DNA of 5,703 nt from Spirochaetia bacterium UBA5763 (GTDB taxonomy: Bacteria > Spirochaetota > UBA4802 > UBA5550), in NCBI GenBank assembly GCA_002418835.1, contig DIEX01000016.1, positions 1 to 5,703 of the forward strand, read 5' to 3'. Numbering within the stretch: position 1 is the stretch's first letter; each line of letters starts with the position of its first letter. Position numbers and translations under genes: made by a program. The notes beneath the pieces are model-generated. The model searched no databases and was not told the DNA's origin. It saw nothing but the letters and a program-made list of their open reading frames with translations. This document shows positions 1-5,703 of the stretch, piece by piece.

Positions 1-298
1 GGTTCTGCCCCTGTGCTGCCTGGAGAACACAGCCCATTACTGTTTCATCAACTGTAATCTCCTTTGCACCTGCTTCGTATTTATATCCCTTTTTCTCAAG
101 CTCAAGCTGACCTGCATGTTTAAGCTTATCCGGGGCAACACTAATCTGCTCGCCCGAAATTACAGGCTTTAGATTAACTTTTCTGAATACTTCTCTCATT
201 ACAAGAGATCCCATCTCTATAGCTGATACGTCCTTTAGACTCCCCCCGAAAGCACCGACTGATGTCCTTGCTCCGCTTACAATAACAACTTCTTTCAT
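1..298 (-). CDS. Thiolase (acetyl-CoA C-acetyltransferase family), N-terminal part, cut by the left window edge
   Basis: Only the first 99 complete codons are visible. Thiolases condense two acyl-CoA units or cleave 3-ketoacyl-CoA with CoA, in the cytosol. The opening MKEVVIVSGARTSVGAFGG, with SLKDVSAIEMG after it (residues 20-30), is the classic thiolase N-terminus. The VMGCVLQAAQGQN stretch (residues 87-99) matches the conserved segment that comes shortly before the nucleophilic cysteine, which lies beyond the edge. Between these two blocks, residues about 47-82 (around ISVAPDKLKHAGQLELEKK) form a charged stretch absent from textbook thiolases, where the blocks almost adjoin. The reading frame is intact, so this looks like a subfamily insertion and not damage. 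The ATG at 296-298 is preceded by a six-G run (306-311) at 7 nt spacing, which serves as the ribosome site. It lies 40 nt downstream of the acyl-CoA dehydrogenase stop, so the two are probably cotranscribed. Substrate chain length cannot be told from this part. Confidence 0.93.
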   Translation of the reverse strand, partial: MKEVVIVSGARTSVGAFGGSLKDVSAIEMGSLVMREVFRKVNLKPVISGEQISVAPDKLKHAGQLELEKKGYKYEAGAKEITVDETVMGCVLQAAQGQN

Positions 299-338
299 AA
301 TTCAACCCCCCTATGATTGAGTTTGTAAAAATGAATAA

Positions 339-1502
339 TCAGCCTTCAAACTCCGAAAGAACATTAAGAGCAATAACAAGTCTCTGTACTTCTGATGTCC
401 CTTCATAGATTTCAGTAATCCTTGCATCTCTATAAAGCCTTTCAGCAATGTAATCCTTAACATAGCCGTAACCGCCGTGGATCTGTATACATTTATGTGC
501 ACATCTGTGAGCGCATTCAGCTGCATAAAGTTTAGCCATTGCCGCATATTTACTTGCCGGTCTCCTGTTCGCGCCGTTTTTATCAAGTATTGAAGCGGCC
601 TGGTAAACAAGAAGCCTTGAAGCTTCAATCTCTGTTGCCATGTCAGCAATCATCCACTGAATTGCCTGGAGTCTGCCAATGGGTGCACCAAACTGTTCTC
701 TCATGTTGGCATATTTTGCAGCTTCTTCAAGAGCAGCCTGTGCTATACCGAGAGCCTGAGCTGCTATACCTACGCGCCCGCCGTCAAGGGTATGCATCGC
801 AATCTTAAATCCTTCACCCGGTTTGCCGAGCATTCTTCCTTCAGGAATTTTGCAGTCTTCATAAATCATCTCAGTAGTTGATGACGCGCATATACCGAGT
901 TTATCCTCAACCTTTCCTACGCTGAACCCCGGATCACCCTTCTCTATTATAAAAAATGATGTATTTTTATTTTTCTGACCGTTTTTATCTGTCACAGCAA
1001 GAGTTACATGCACATCCGCATACTCTCCGTTAGTAATAAAATTCTTGCTGCCGTTAAGGATAAAGCCTTTACCGTCAGCCATTGCTGTTGTTTTAGTTCC
1101 GCCCGAATCTGATCCCGCGTTTGGTTCAGTGAGGCCGAAAGCGCCGATATGCTCACCTTTGCAGAGTTTAGGAAGATACTTCTGCTTCTGCTCTTCTGTA
1201 CCAAAATAATTTATTGGTGAAACACAGAGTGAATTGTGTGCCGAAACTATTACACCGGATGAAGCGCAGACCCTTGATATCTCTTCAACTGCTATGGCGT
1301 ATGATATATAGTCCATACCTGCTCCGCCATATTTATCATCATAGACTACTCCCATTATCCCCAGCTCACCGAGTTTCCTTGTTGTCTCAAGCGGGAACCT
1401 GTGCGTTCTGTCTATCTCAACAGCCTGCTCCCTTAACTCTTTCTCCGCAAATTCGCGGCACATATTTCTTACCATCAATTGTTCTTCTGTTAAATCAAAC
1501 AT
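339..1502 (-). CDS. Short-chain (butyryl-CoA type) acyl-CoA dehydrogenase
   Basis: This 387-residue FAD flavoprotein should oxidise a short acyl-CoA to the trans-2-enoyl-CoA and pass electrons to electron-transferring flavoprotein; in fermenters the same enzyme runs as crotonyl-CoA reductase. Length is normal for the family. The N-terminal helical domain starts MFDLTEEQL. The first family signature GAFGLTEPNAGSD is at residues 120-132. The C-terminal signature runs over about 340-360 (QIHGGYGYVKDY...). E367 in IYEGTSE sits where short- and medium-chain enzymes carry the catalytic glutamate. The frame is open 16 codons further upstream (to 1550), but the ATG at 1500-1502 is preferred because AGGAGG lies 7 nt before it and the protein then begins exactly as its relatives do. 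It is followed 40 nt later by a thiolase gene. The exact substrate (butyryl-, methylbutyryl- or isobutyryl-CoA) is uncertain; a bcd-like role is the best guess. Confidence 0.96.
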   Translation of the reverse strand: MFDLTEEQLMVRNMCREFAEKELREQAVEIDRTHRFPLETTRKLGELGIMGVVYDDKYGGAGMDYISYAIAVEEISRVCASSGVIVSAHNSLCVSPINYFGTEEQKQKYLPKLCKGEHIGAFGLTEPNAGSDSGGTKTTAMADGKGFILNGSKNFITNGEYADVHVTLAVTDKNGQKNKNTSFFIIEKGDPGFSVGKVEDKLGICASSTTEMIYEDCKIPEGRMLGKPGEGFKIAMHTLDGGRVGIAAQALGIAQAALEEAAKYANMREQFGAPIGRLQAIQWMIADMATEIEASRLLVYQAASILDKNGANRRPASKYAAMAKLYAAECAHRCAHKCIQIHGGYGYVKDYIAERLYRDARITEIYEGTSEVQRLVIALNVLSEFEG

Positions 1503-1507
1503 GATCT

Positions 1508-1515
1508 CTCCTCCT
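1508..1515 (-). promoter_or_regulatory. Strong Shine-Dalgarno site that fixes the acyl-CoA dehydrogenase start
   Basis: On the minus strand the sequence AGGAGGAG lies here, with its AGGAGG core 7 nt before the ATG at 1500-1502. It decides against the in-frame ATG at 1550, which would add 16 residues (MVYLCNKII...) with no family counterpart. Confidence 0.85.
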
Positions 1516-1540
1516 GGAAAAATAATTATTTTATTACATA

Positions 1541-1569
1541 GATATACCATCTCCGGGGAAAATGAACAA
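1541..1569 (-). promoter_or_regulatory. Possible sigma-70-type promoter before the acyl-CoA dehydrogenase
   Basis: Read on the minus strand, TTGTTC (1569-1564) and TATATC (1546-1541) are separated by exactly 17 nt. This would start transcription about 30 nt before the dehydrogenase start codon, within the 138-base spacer that follows the response regulator. Each box matches its consensus only partly (3 and 4 of 6), and the region is AT-rich, so chance matches are likely. The size of the spacer makes some separate promoter for the dehydrogenase-thiolase pair reasonable. Confidence 0.3.
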
Positions 1570-1640
1570 TAACCCTACTTAGTTACATCCTGTGGTCAAT
1601 AAATTGATTTTAATGTGATGGATAGAGGAGTGTCTATTTA

Positions 1641-2327
1641 TTAAAGTTGCGCATCCGGGCTGCCGCTCTCCTGCTTCTTAACCCATGCTATTGCATGAGC
1701 CACAAGACCGCTTGAAGATTCAAATCCCATCTTTTCTTTGATCTTCTCCCTGTAGGTTCCGATTGTATTAATATTAAGGTTCAGCATCCCGGCTATCTCT
1801 TTTCGCTGGTATCCTTTGCCGAGAAGCATATATATCTCAAGTTCACGTCCTGTTAGTATTGAAGCTGGATTATTATTAAGAGTTTCTTCGGGATGTTCAT
1901 CTTTTGCAGCAAAGGAATTTAGCATACGCTCATTCATCTTATCGCTCAGGTATATCTTCCCTGAAAGTACGTGACGTACTGCACCCGCCACCTGTTTTGC
2001 CATCTCCTGTTTCATTATATAGCCCCTGGCTCCGGACTTAATAGCACGTTCTGCGAATATTTTTTCATCATGCATAGAGAGTACAAGGACCGGTATTTTC
2101 ATCCTGTTATCATTTATAAACTTTATCAGTTCAAGTCCACTGGTGTCATTCAATGTGATGTCAACAATTGCTATGTCAGGTTTAATTCCCCTGAGCTTGT
2201 TAGTAGCGCTGAACACATCTTCAGCCTCTTCACAGACTGTCATGTCACTCTCTTCATTTATAAGCTGTTTGAGCCCCTTGCGGAAAATAGGGTGATCATC
2301 TACGATAAATACTTGCGATTTCTTCAT
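1641..2327 (-). CDS. NarL/FixJ-family response regulator with LuxR-type DNA-binding domain
   Basis: This cytosolic transcription factor of about 228 residues should be phosphorylated by the kinase encoded just upstream. The receiver domain (residues about 3-120) shows the acidic pair D10-D11 in VFIVDDHP, the phosphoacceptor D56 in PDIAIVD, the switch serine S84 in VLSMHDE and the invariant lysine K106 in GYIMKQE. After a variable linker, residues about 157-217 form a LuxR-type helix-turn-helix with LTGRELEIYMLL, KEIAGMLNLN and NTIGTYREKIKEKMG. The start is ambiguous. The ATG at 2325-2327 (MKKSQVFIVDD) gives the normal distance to the first receiver strand, while an upstream in-frame ATG at 2352-2354 would add nine residues. 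Neither has a good Shine-Dalgarno sequence, and both lie inside the end of the kinase gene (32 or 59 nt overlap), which points to translational coupling. Its targets are unknown; the flanking fatty-acid genes are candidates. Confidence 0.95.
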   Translation of the reverse strand: MKKSQVFIVDDHPIFRKGLKQLINEESDMTVCEEAEDVFSATNKLRGIKPDIAIVDITLNDTSGLELIKFINDNRMKIPVLVLSMHDEKIFAERAIKSGARGYIMKQEMAKQVAGAVRHVLSGKIYLSDKMNERMLNSFAAKDEHPEETLNNNPASILTGRELEIYMLLGKGYQRKEIAGMLNLNINTIGTYREKIKEKMGFESSSGLVAHAIAWVKKQESGSPDAQL

Positions 2328-4110
2328 AGGTTTTCTGTTTCCAGTCCCATTCATTCTTTTTATTGTTAATCATCGGGAATTTCAATAAAACTGAAGTCCC
2401 CGAACCGGGCTCACTCTCTATATCTACAGAGCCTCCTATTGCCCTTGCTCTGTATTTTATAAGACTGAGACCCATACCTGATGATTCATTTTTCGTGATA
2501 TCAAATCCATCACCGTAATCTCTTACAAGAATAAAAATAGTATCTGTGCTTGAGGAGTATGTTATCTCTATCCTGTCGGCTTTCCCGTGTTTTATTGCAT
2601 TATTAACTGCCTCTCTGACAATATAATACATATTAATTGCAATCTGGCTGTTATAAATTTTAATATTAGAGTTGTAGTTATGATACTCACAATTCATATT
2701 ATACATTTTAGAAATTTTCTGGGAGAGCTCTTCAATCGCGGAACTGAGGCCGTTCTCCTCAAGCCTCACAGGACATAATCCGCCAGCCATATTTCTTGCT
2801 TTCTCATGAGCCTCCCTCAGGTATTCACATATATCCTCAAGCATATCAACATCAGGGCTGTTATGCGATTTCATTCTGTTTTCCAGTATTGCACACATGG
2901 CCTCAATTCCCACAATATGCTGACCCAGATCATCATGGAGATACTGCCCGATTTTGTACCTTTCCCTACCGGTAATAGTGAGAACCTCCTTTTCAAGACG
3001 AATCTGATCAGTAACGTCATATCCCACAAGAATAATGCACTGTTCACCCTGAAGTTCAATGATCTCTGCAGAGAGGGAAAAAGTCCTCACACCTTTTACT
3101 CTTGAATAAACCTGTGTCTCATAATCACTGAGTTTTCCGTTTACCATGAGTTCCTCTAAAAACTTCTCTCTCTCCTCCCTGTTAACGATGAAACTTATAC
3201 TGGTTGTAGTTTCACCGATTAGCTCCTCTTTTGAATAACCCACAAGTCGCGCATAACTTTCATTAACTTCAATAAATTTTCCATCTTTCAGTGTTGTAAT
3301 TATACTGGGAGCAGGGCTGGCGTGAAACGCCTTGGAGTACTTCTCATCGGATATCTTCAGTTTATATTCATGGTGTTTCAACTCTGTTATATCCGCGAAG
3401 ATAAACATGCACCCTGCCACAGAGCCATCTCTTCCCATGAACAACCTGGGAGTTGCGATTAAATGAAAAGCCCTCACATGGCTATGGCTCCTTGAAGTAT
3501 TAAATTCAAGGTAACCGGGAACTTCGCAGTTTTTTTCATTCATCAGATATATCCACTTCTCAACCAGTTTATGCTCAAAAAAATCGCTGATATGCCTGCC
3601 GATAATATCCCTGCTGCTGAGACCAGCCATGCTGCATATCTCACGGGATGCGAATCTGATTATACCGTCACTATCATGGTATGCCATTGCCCCTTTTACA
3701 GAATCTGCTATGACATCGGTTATTATCCCGCCGTCAGTTACAAGTTTATCAGGTGATATCTGATCACTTATATCATAAAGAGTGGCATAATAGATCCTTT
3801 GTATCCAGTCGTATTTTACTGTAGCTGAAAAAATTCTCCGGGGCTTTTTATATTTCTGCCAGCACCAGAATTTACCGGTAGGTGTTTTCATCCCCCATTT
3901 AATGTATAAGTTTTCCCCCCTCTTTGAGCAGGGATTGTAATACGCTATAAGATCATTCCACTTCATACCGGAAAGAACAGGCTCCGGTATCCCGGTAATT
4001 TTTGAGAGTTCATCATTAAATCTGACTATGGTTAAACCTTCATCAAGTTCCAGTGTAGCAAGTCCCGACTGGCTGAAATAATCATTTTCATTCTGCACTA
4101 TATATTGCAT
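2296..4110 (-). CDS. Soluble multi-PAS sensor histidine kinase (NarX/DegS-type HisKA_3 and HATPase_c)
   Basis: This 604-residue kinase has no signal peptide or membrane segment, so it should sense a cytosolic cue. Three PAS-like sensor units are visible: about 12-118 (divergent, Trp/Tyr-rich, ending YDISDQI), about 133-245 (ending FADITELK) and about 258-370 (FIEVNESYARLVGYSKEELIG, ending YDVTDQI). The dimerisation/phosphorylation segment follows, with the HisKA_3 signature QYLHDDLGQ and phosphoacceptor H392. The ATPase domain has the N-box REAVNNAIKHG (N504), the G1 box DYGDGFD (531-537) and the G2 box GMGLSLIKYRA (545-555), ending near residue 580. All key catalytic residues are present. 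A tail of about 23 charged residues follows the ATPase fold and overlaps the response-regulator start. The ATG at 4108-4110 has AAGGCGGT 10 nt upstream. The PAS ligands (acyl-CoA, flavin, haem, redox or other) cannot be told from sequence. The partner is almost certainly the downstream regulator. Confidence 0.95.
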   Translation of the reverse strand: MQYIVQNENDYFSQSGLATLELDEGLTIVRFNDELSKITGIPEPVLSGMKWNDLIAYYNPCSKRGENLYIKWGMKTPTGKFWCWQKYKKPRRIFSATVKYDWIQRIYYATLYDISDQISPDKLVTDGGIITDVIADSVKGAMAYHDSDGIIRFASREICSMAGLSSRDIIGRHISDFFEHKLVEKWIYLMNEKNCEVPGYLEFNTSRSHSHVRAFHLIATPRLFMGRDGSVAGCMFIFADITELKHHEYKLKISDEKYSKAFHASPAPSIITTLKDGKFIEVNESYARLVGYSKEELIGETTTSISFIVNREEREKFLEELMVNGKLSDYETQVYSRVKGVRTFSLSAEIIELQGEQCIILVGYDVTDQIRLEKEVLTITGRERYKIGQYLHDDLGQHIVGIEAMCAILENRMKSHNSPDVDMLEDICEYLREAHEKARNMAGGLCPVRLEENGLSSAIEELSQKISKMYNMNCEYHNYNSNIKIYNSQIAINMYYIVREAVNNAIKHGKADRIEITYSSSTDTIFILVRDYGDGFDITKNESSGMGLSLIKYRARAIGGSVDIESEPGSGTSVLLKFPMINNKKNEWDWKQKTYEEIASIYRR

Positions 4111-4182
4111 AATTATCTACACCGCCTTAAACTGAAATACCTTCTATCAAACTTTTTTAAACAATAGCGCTTTATGAAATTA

Positions 4183-4290
4183 TTAGAGCTATGTCATTTC
4201 GAATGTATGTGAGTAATCTAAAAATTATCATTAAAAAAATAGATTTCTCAGTCGCTGACGCTTCTTCGAAATGACAATTTGATGCTCTAA
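4183..4290. repeat. Degenerate inverted-repeat element (MITE- or REP-like) of about 108 bases
   Basis: The core ends are perfect 12-bp inverted repeats, TGTCATTTCGAA (4192-4203) and TTCGAAATGACA (4265-4276). Inside them GAGTAATCTA (4211-4220) pairs with TAGATTTCTC (4240-4249) at 9 of 10 positions. Outside them TTAGAGC (4183-4189) pairs with GCTCTAA (4284-4290). The right arm is 8 nt longer than the left and includes TCAGTCGCTGA, itself a small hairpin. There is no coding capacity and no clear target-site duplication. The TGTCATTTCGAA...GAGAAATCT pattern resembles short dispersed intergenic repeats that I recall from several bacterial genomes, but only one copy is visible here, so repeat status is inferred from structure. 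It lies between the hydratase terminators and the kinase. Confidence 0.65.
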
Positions 4291-4463
4291 TTCAATCGTA
4301 AAAAACTGTAATTTCTTCTAATCTAAAAAGTCCGCTATAGAACATAAGGCCTTTTTCAGCTTTAATAACAATACTCAGTCTGCAATTATTAATGTAATTC
4401 TATTGATTAAATTATTGTAGCTTTAACAATTATAAAGAGCGGTGGCTGGAATAAGATTTAAGA

Positions 4464-4493
4464 GATATTCAGCCGCATCTGCGGCTGAATATC
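4464..4493 (-). terminator. Long perfect hairpin downstream of the hydratase gene (back-up terminator or operator)
   Basis: Arms of 14 bp (4464-4477 and 4480-4493, core ATTCAGCCGCA / TGCGGCTGAAT) pair perfectly around a 2-nt centre; as RNA the loop would open to about 4 nt. On the minus strand it begins about 30 nt after the hydratase stop and is followed by TCTTAAATCTTATT, which is T-rich but not a clean T-tract. A secondary terminator or mRNA 3'-end stabiliser fits best; a dimeric protein-binding site or a short dispersed palindrome is possible. Confidence 0.5.
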
Positions 4494-4508
4494 AGAGTAA
4501 TAGAAGAC

Positions 4509-4532
4509 AAAAACGTGCAGGTTCTACCTGCA
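4509..4532 (-). terminator. Compact intrinsic terminator overlapping the hydratase stop codon
   Basis: On the minus strand TGCAGGT-AGA-ACCTGCA (4532-4516) forms a 7-bp stem with a 3-nt loop, followed by CG and five T (4513-4509). The TAG stop codon (4526-4524) lies at the loop, so the left arm is coding sequence. A terminating ribosome would cover the stem, which may make termination depend on translation state. Confidence 0.55.
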
Positions 4533-5306
4533 TTTAAAATCAGCATTTCTTTTTTCAATAAATGCGGTCATACCCTCTTTCTGATCTTCAGTGGCAAAGC
4601 AGAGTGCGAATACCTGGTTTTCAAAAGCTATTGCTGTTTCAATATCTGTCTCAAGGCCCCTGTTGATTGCCATTTTTGAATAACGGACAGCTATCTGTGC
4701 ACGGGATGCTATTTTGCGCGCCAGCTCCATTGCACTTTCCATTAATTGCTCAGGAGCTACAACTTTATTCACAAGTCCGATTCTCTCAGCTTCAGCAGCG
4801 TTAATAATATCCCCGGTATAAATAAGCTCCTTTGCCTTTGCAGGCCCCACAAGTCTTGGAAGCCTCACACATCCGGAATATCCCGGTGTAATTCCAAGCC
4901 CCACTTCCGGCTGCCCGAACTTCGCGTTTTCTGAGGCAATTCTTATATCGCAGCACATGGCAAGCTCGCATCCGCCTCCGAGAGCAAATCCGTTAACAGC
5001 AGCAATTGAGGGGATCTTCAGTTTTTCAATCTTATTAAAAACAGATGAACCGAGTTCACCCCACTCTCTACCCTGCTCGCTGTTGAAATTCTTCATCTCA
5101 GCTATATCTGCGCCTGCAACAAAGGCTTTTCCGTCTCCGGTTATAATCAGGACTTTTAAATCCTTCTCTTCAGCAGCCATGTCCGCGACTTTCCCGAGTT
5201 CAACAAGAAGTTCCGTGTTAAGAGCGTTCATTGCCTTGGGCCGTGAAACAGTGACTATCCCTATACCGCCATCTTTCGTATATTTTAAATTCTGGAAATC
5301 TGCCAT
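4524..5306 (-). CDS. Enoyl-CoA hydratase / 3-hydroxybutyryl-CoA dehydratase (crotonase family)
   Basis: This 260-residue soluble enzyme should interconvert enoyl-CoA (such as crotonyl-CoA) and 3-hydroxyacyl-CoA. Length is standard for the family. Visible features are the N-terminal strand block with VSRPKAMNALN (20-30), the CoA/oxyanion-hole segment AFVAGADIAEM (61-71), the signature around 101-123 with ALGGGCELAMCCD, and the second active-site block FGQPEVGLGITPG (130-142). Both catalytic acids, E114 and E134, are present, so it is a true hydratase candidate and not a diverged family member lacking catalysis. The C-terminal helices (TAIAFENQVFALCFATEDQKEGMTAF region, 224-249) match the usual crotonase trimer end. 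The ATG at 5304-5306 has a GGGGG run (5316-5320) 9 nt upstream. It lies 65 nt after the upstream thiolase, separated by a terminator, so it probably has some independent transcription. A crt-like role is most likely; exact chain length is uncertain. Confidence 0.96.
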   Translation of the reverse strand: MADFQNLKYTKDGGIGIVTVSRPKAMNALNTELLVELGKVADMAAEEKDLKVLIITGDGKAFVAGADIAEMKNFNSEQGREWGELGSSVFNKIEKLKIPSIAAVNGFALGGGCELAMCCDIRIASENAKFGQPEVGLGITPGYSGCVRLPRLVGPAKAKELIYTGDIINAAEAERIGLVNKVVAPEQLMESAMELARKIASRAQIAVRYSKMAINRGLETDIETAIAFENQVFALCFATEDQKEGMTAFIEKRNADFKCR

Positions 5307-5333
5307 ATTTTTAATCCCCCGATACTAATAAAT

Positions 5334-5358
5334 AAAAAGGCACCGCTTACACGGTGCC
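5334..5358 (-). terminator. Intrinsic terminator after the upstream thiolase
   Basis: On the minus strand GGCACCG (5358-5352), a 6-nt loop TGTAAG and CGGTGCC (5345-5339) are followed at once by TTTTT (5338-5334) and then ATTT. The GC-rich stem and T-tract are textbook. It sits 14 nt after the thiolase stop and before the hydratase ribosome site, so it should limit read-through into the hydratase. Confidence 0.85.
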
Positions 5359-5371
5359 CCTATATCCGTTC

Positions 5372-5703
5372 CTATCTTTCGAATACCATCGCCATACCCA
5401 TACCACCTCCGATACACATGGATACGATACCGGTTGAGAAATTCTTTCTCTTCATCTGGTACATTGTTGTTACTGTCATCCTTGCGCCTGTACATCCTAT
5501 GGGGTGGCCAAGAGATATTCCGCTTCCAAGCTGATTCGGAAATTCGTTGTCAAGGCCAAGCTCCCTAAAACAGCCTATTGCCTGGGATGCGAATGCTTCG
5601 TTTATCTCCACCATGTCAAAATCCTTAATTGTCATTCCAGCAAGTTTCATCGCCTTCCTCATCGCAGGTACAGGGCCTAGTCCCATATATGCAGGGTCAA
5701 CTC
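5372..5703 (-). CDS. Thiolase (acetyl-CoA C-acyltransferase family), C-terminal part, cut by the right window edge
   Basis: The last 109 residues of a thiolase are visible; the frame stays open through the edge (VDPAY precedes MGLGPVP), so the methionine at 5684-5686 is internal and not a start. Thiolases act in the cytosol on 3-ketoacyl-CoA or acetyl-CoA. Conserved parts, counted from the first complete visible codon, are GLGPVPAMRKA (7-17), NEAFASQA (34-41), the GHPIGCTGARM motif (65-75) with active-site His at 66, and CIGGGMGMAMVFER (96-109) with the second active-site Cys at 96. The C-terminus ends as in full-length relatives, so it is not truncated at this side. It is transcribed before the hydratase and closed by a terminator. 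It is a different gene from the thiolase at the left edge. Acetoacetyl-CoA versus longer 3-ketoacyl-CoA preference cannot be decided. Confidence 0.95.
   Translation of the reverse strand, partial: VDPAYMGLGPVPAMRKAMKLAGMTIKDFDMVEINEAFASQAIGCFRELGLDNEFPNQLGSGISLGHPIGCTGARMTVTTMYQMKRKNFSTGIVSMCIGGGMGMAMVFER

Larger units (their letters stand above)
4111..4523. other. AT-rich intergenic region of about 410 bases between the hydratase and the kinase
   Basis: No open frame here looks like a gene. Going with minus-strand transcription it holds: the end of a hairpin terminator that overlaps the hydratase stop; a 14-bp palindrome (4464-4493); an AT-rich tract (4381-4440) containing an isolated TATAAT on the minus strand (4434-4429) without a convincing -35 box; a weak imperfect stem, AAAAAGTCC with GGCCTTTTT (4325-4356, 14-nt loop); and a degenerate inverted-repeat element (4183-4290). 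The kinase's own promoter is expected somewhere here, but no single candidate stands out. The nearest transcribed spacer (4111-4182) also contains the palindrome AGCGCT (4167-4172) without an evident role. Confidence 0.7.

Noticed and set aside
1503..1550. A 16-residue N-terminal extension of the acyl-CoA dehydrogenase
   Set aside because: The AGGAGG site 7 nt before the ATG at 1500-1502 and the family-typical start MFDLTEEQL mark the real start; the extension is AT-rich leader sequence overlapping the candidate promoter.
1600..1640. A terminator after the response regulator (ATAGA / TCTAT stem and AATAAAT / ATTTATT pairing)
   Set aside because: The stems are only 5-7 bp, AT-rich and without a T-tract; pairing of this quality is expected by chance here.
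1971..2369. A 132-codon open frame on the plus strand opposite the response regulator and kinase end
   Set aside because: It lies wholly antisense to two well-supported genes, and its translation has no recognisable domain and unusual Cys/His/Phe-rich composition typical of an antisense shadow.
4325..4356. Hairpin AAAAAGTCC / GGCCTTTTT as a bidirectional terminator
   Set aside because: The stem is mostly A-T with a mismatch and a 14-nt loop, and it is not adjacent to any gene end; it may be chance in an AT-rich spacer.
4957..5328. A 123-codon plus-strand open frame opposite the hydratase
   Set aside because: It is antisense to a confident crotonase, rich in Ser/Pro as expected from the reverse of Gly/Ala/Glu codons, with no known motif.
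5372..5686. A short independent gene starting at the methionine at 5684-5686
   Set aside because: The frame stays open to the window edge with VDPAY directly before that methionine, matching internal thiolase sequence, so this is the C-terminal part of a longer gene.

Overview
The window comes from a bacterium of moderate, somewhat AT-rich base composition. Every supportable gene lies on the minus strand, so transcription runs from high to low coordinates. The genes encode short-chain acyl-CoA metabolism (the beta-oxidation or butyrate/crotonyl-CoA type) with a two-component regulatory pair placed between them. Several starts have strong purine-rich Shine-Dalgarno sequences (AGGAGG, or G-runs), which argues against a typical Bacteroidota genome. 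An anaerobic or facultative lineage such as Deferribacterota or a former deltaproteobacterial group would fit. That is an inference from style and gene content, and taxonomy is not settled here.

Layout in the direction of transcription, right to left. (1) The C-terminal third of a thiolase enters from the right edge and stops at 5372, followed by a canonical intrinsic terminator (5334-5358). (2) A complete enoyl-CoA hydratase/crotonase (4524-5306) has a small hairpin plus T-tract overlapping its stop codon and a second, longer palindrome just beyond. (3) A roughly 410-base AT-rich intergenic stretch (4111-4523) has no credible gene but contains a degenerate inverted-repeat element of about 108 bases. 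(4) A soluble histidine kinase with three PAS-like domains (2296-4110) overlaps a NarL/LuxR-type response regulator (1641-2327, or to 2354). (5) After a 138-base spacer with a possible promoter comes a short-chain (butyryl-CoA type) acyl-CoA dehydrogenase (339-1502). (6) Forty bases further on, a second thiolase starts and runs off the left edge; its N-terminal region seems to carry an insertion of about 35 residues.

Together, the dehydrogenase, hydratase and thiolase supply three of the four steps that interconvert butyryl-CoA and acetyl-CoA; the 3-hydroxyacyl-CoA dehydrogenase and the electron-transferring flavoprotein are not in the window. The cytosolic kinase and its DNA-binding partner are plausible local regulators of this pathway, but only gene order supports that. 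No RNA gene, CRISPR array or transposase was seen. The most notable non-standard features are the embedded PAS kinase/regulator pair, the inverted-repeat element and the thiolase insertion.
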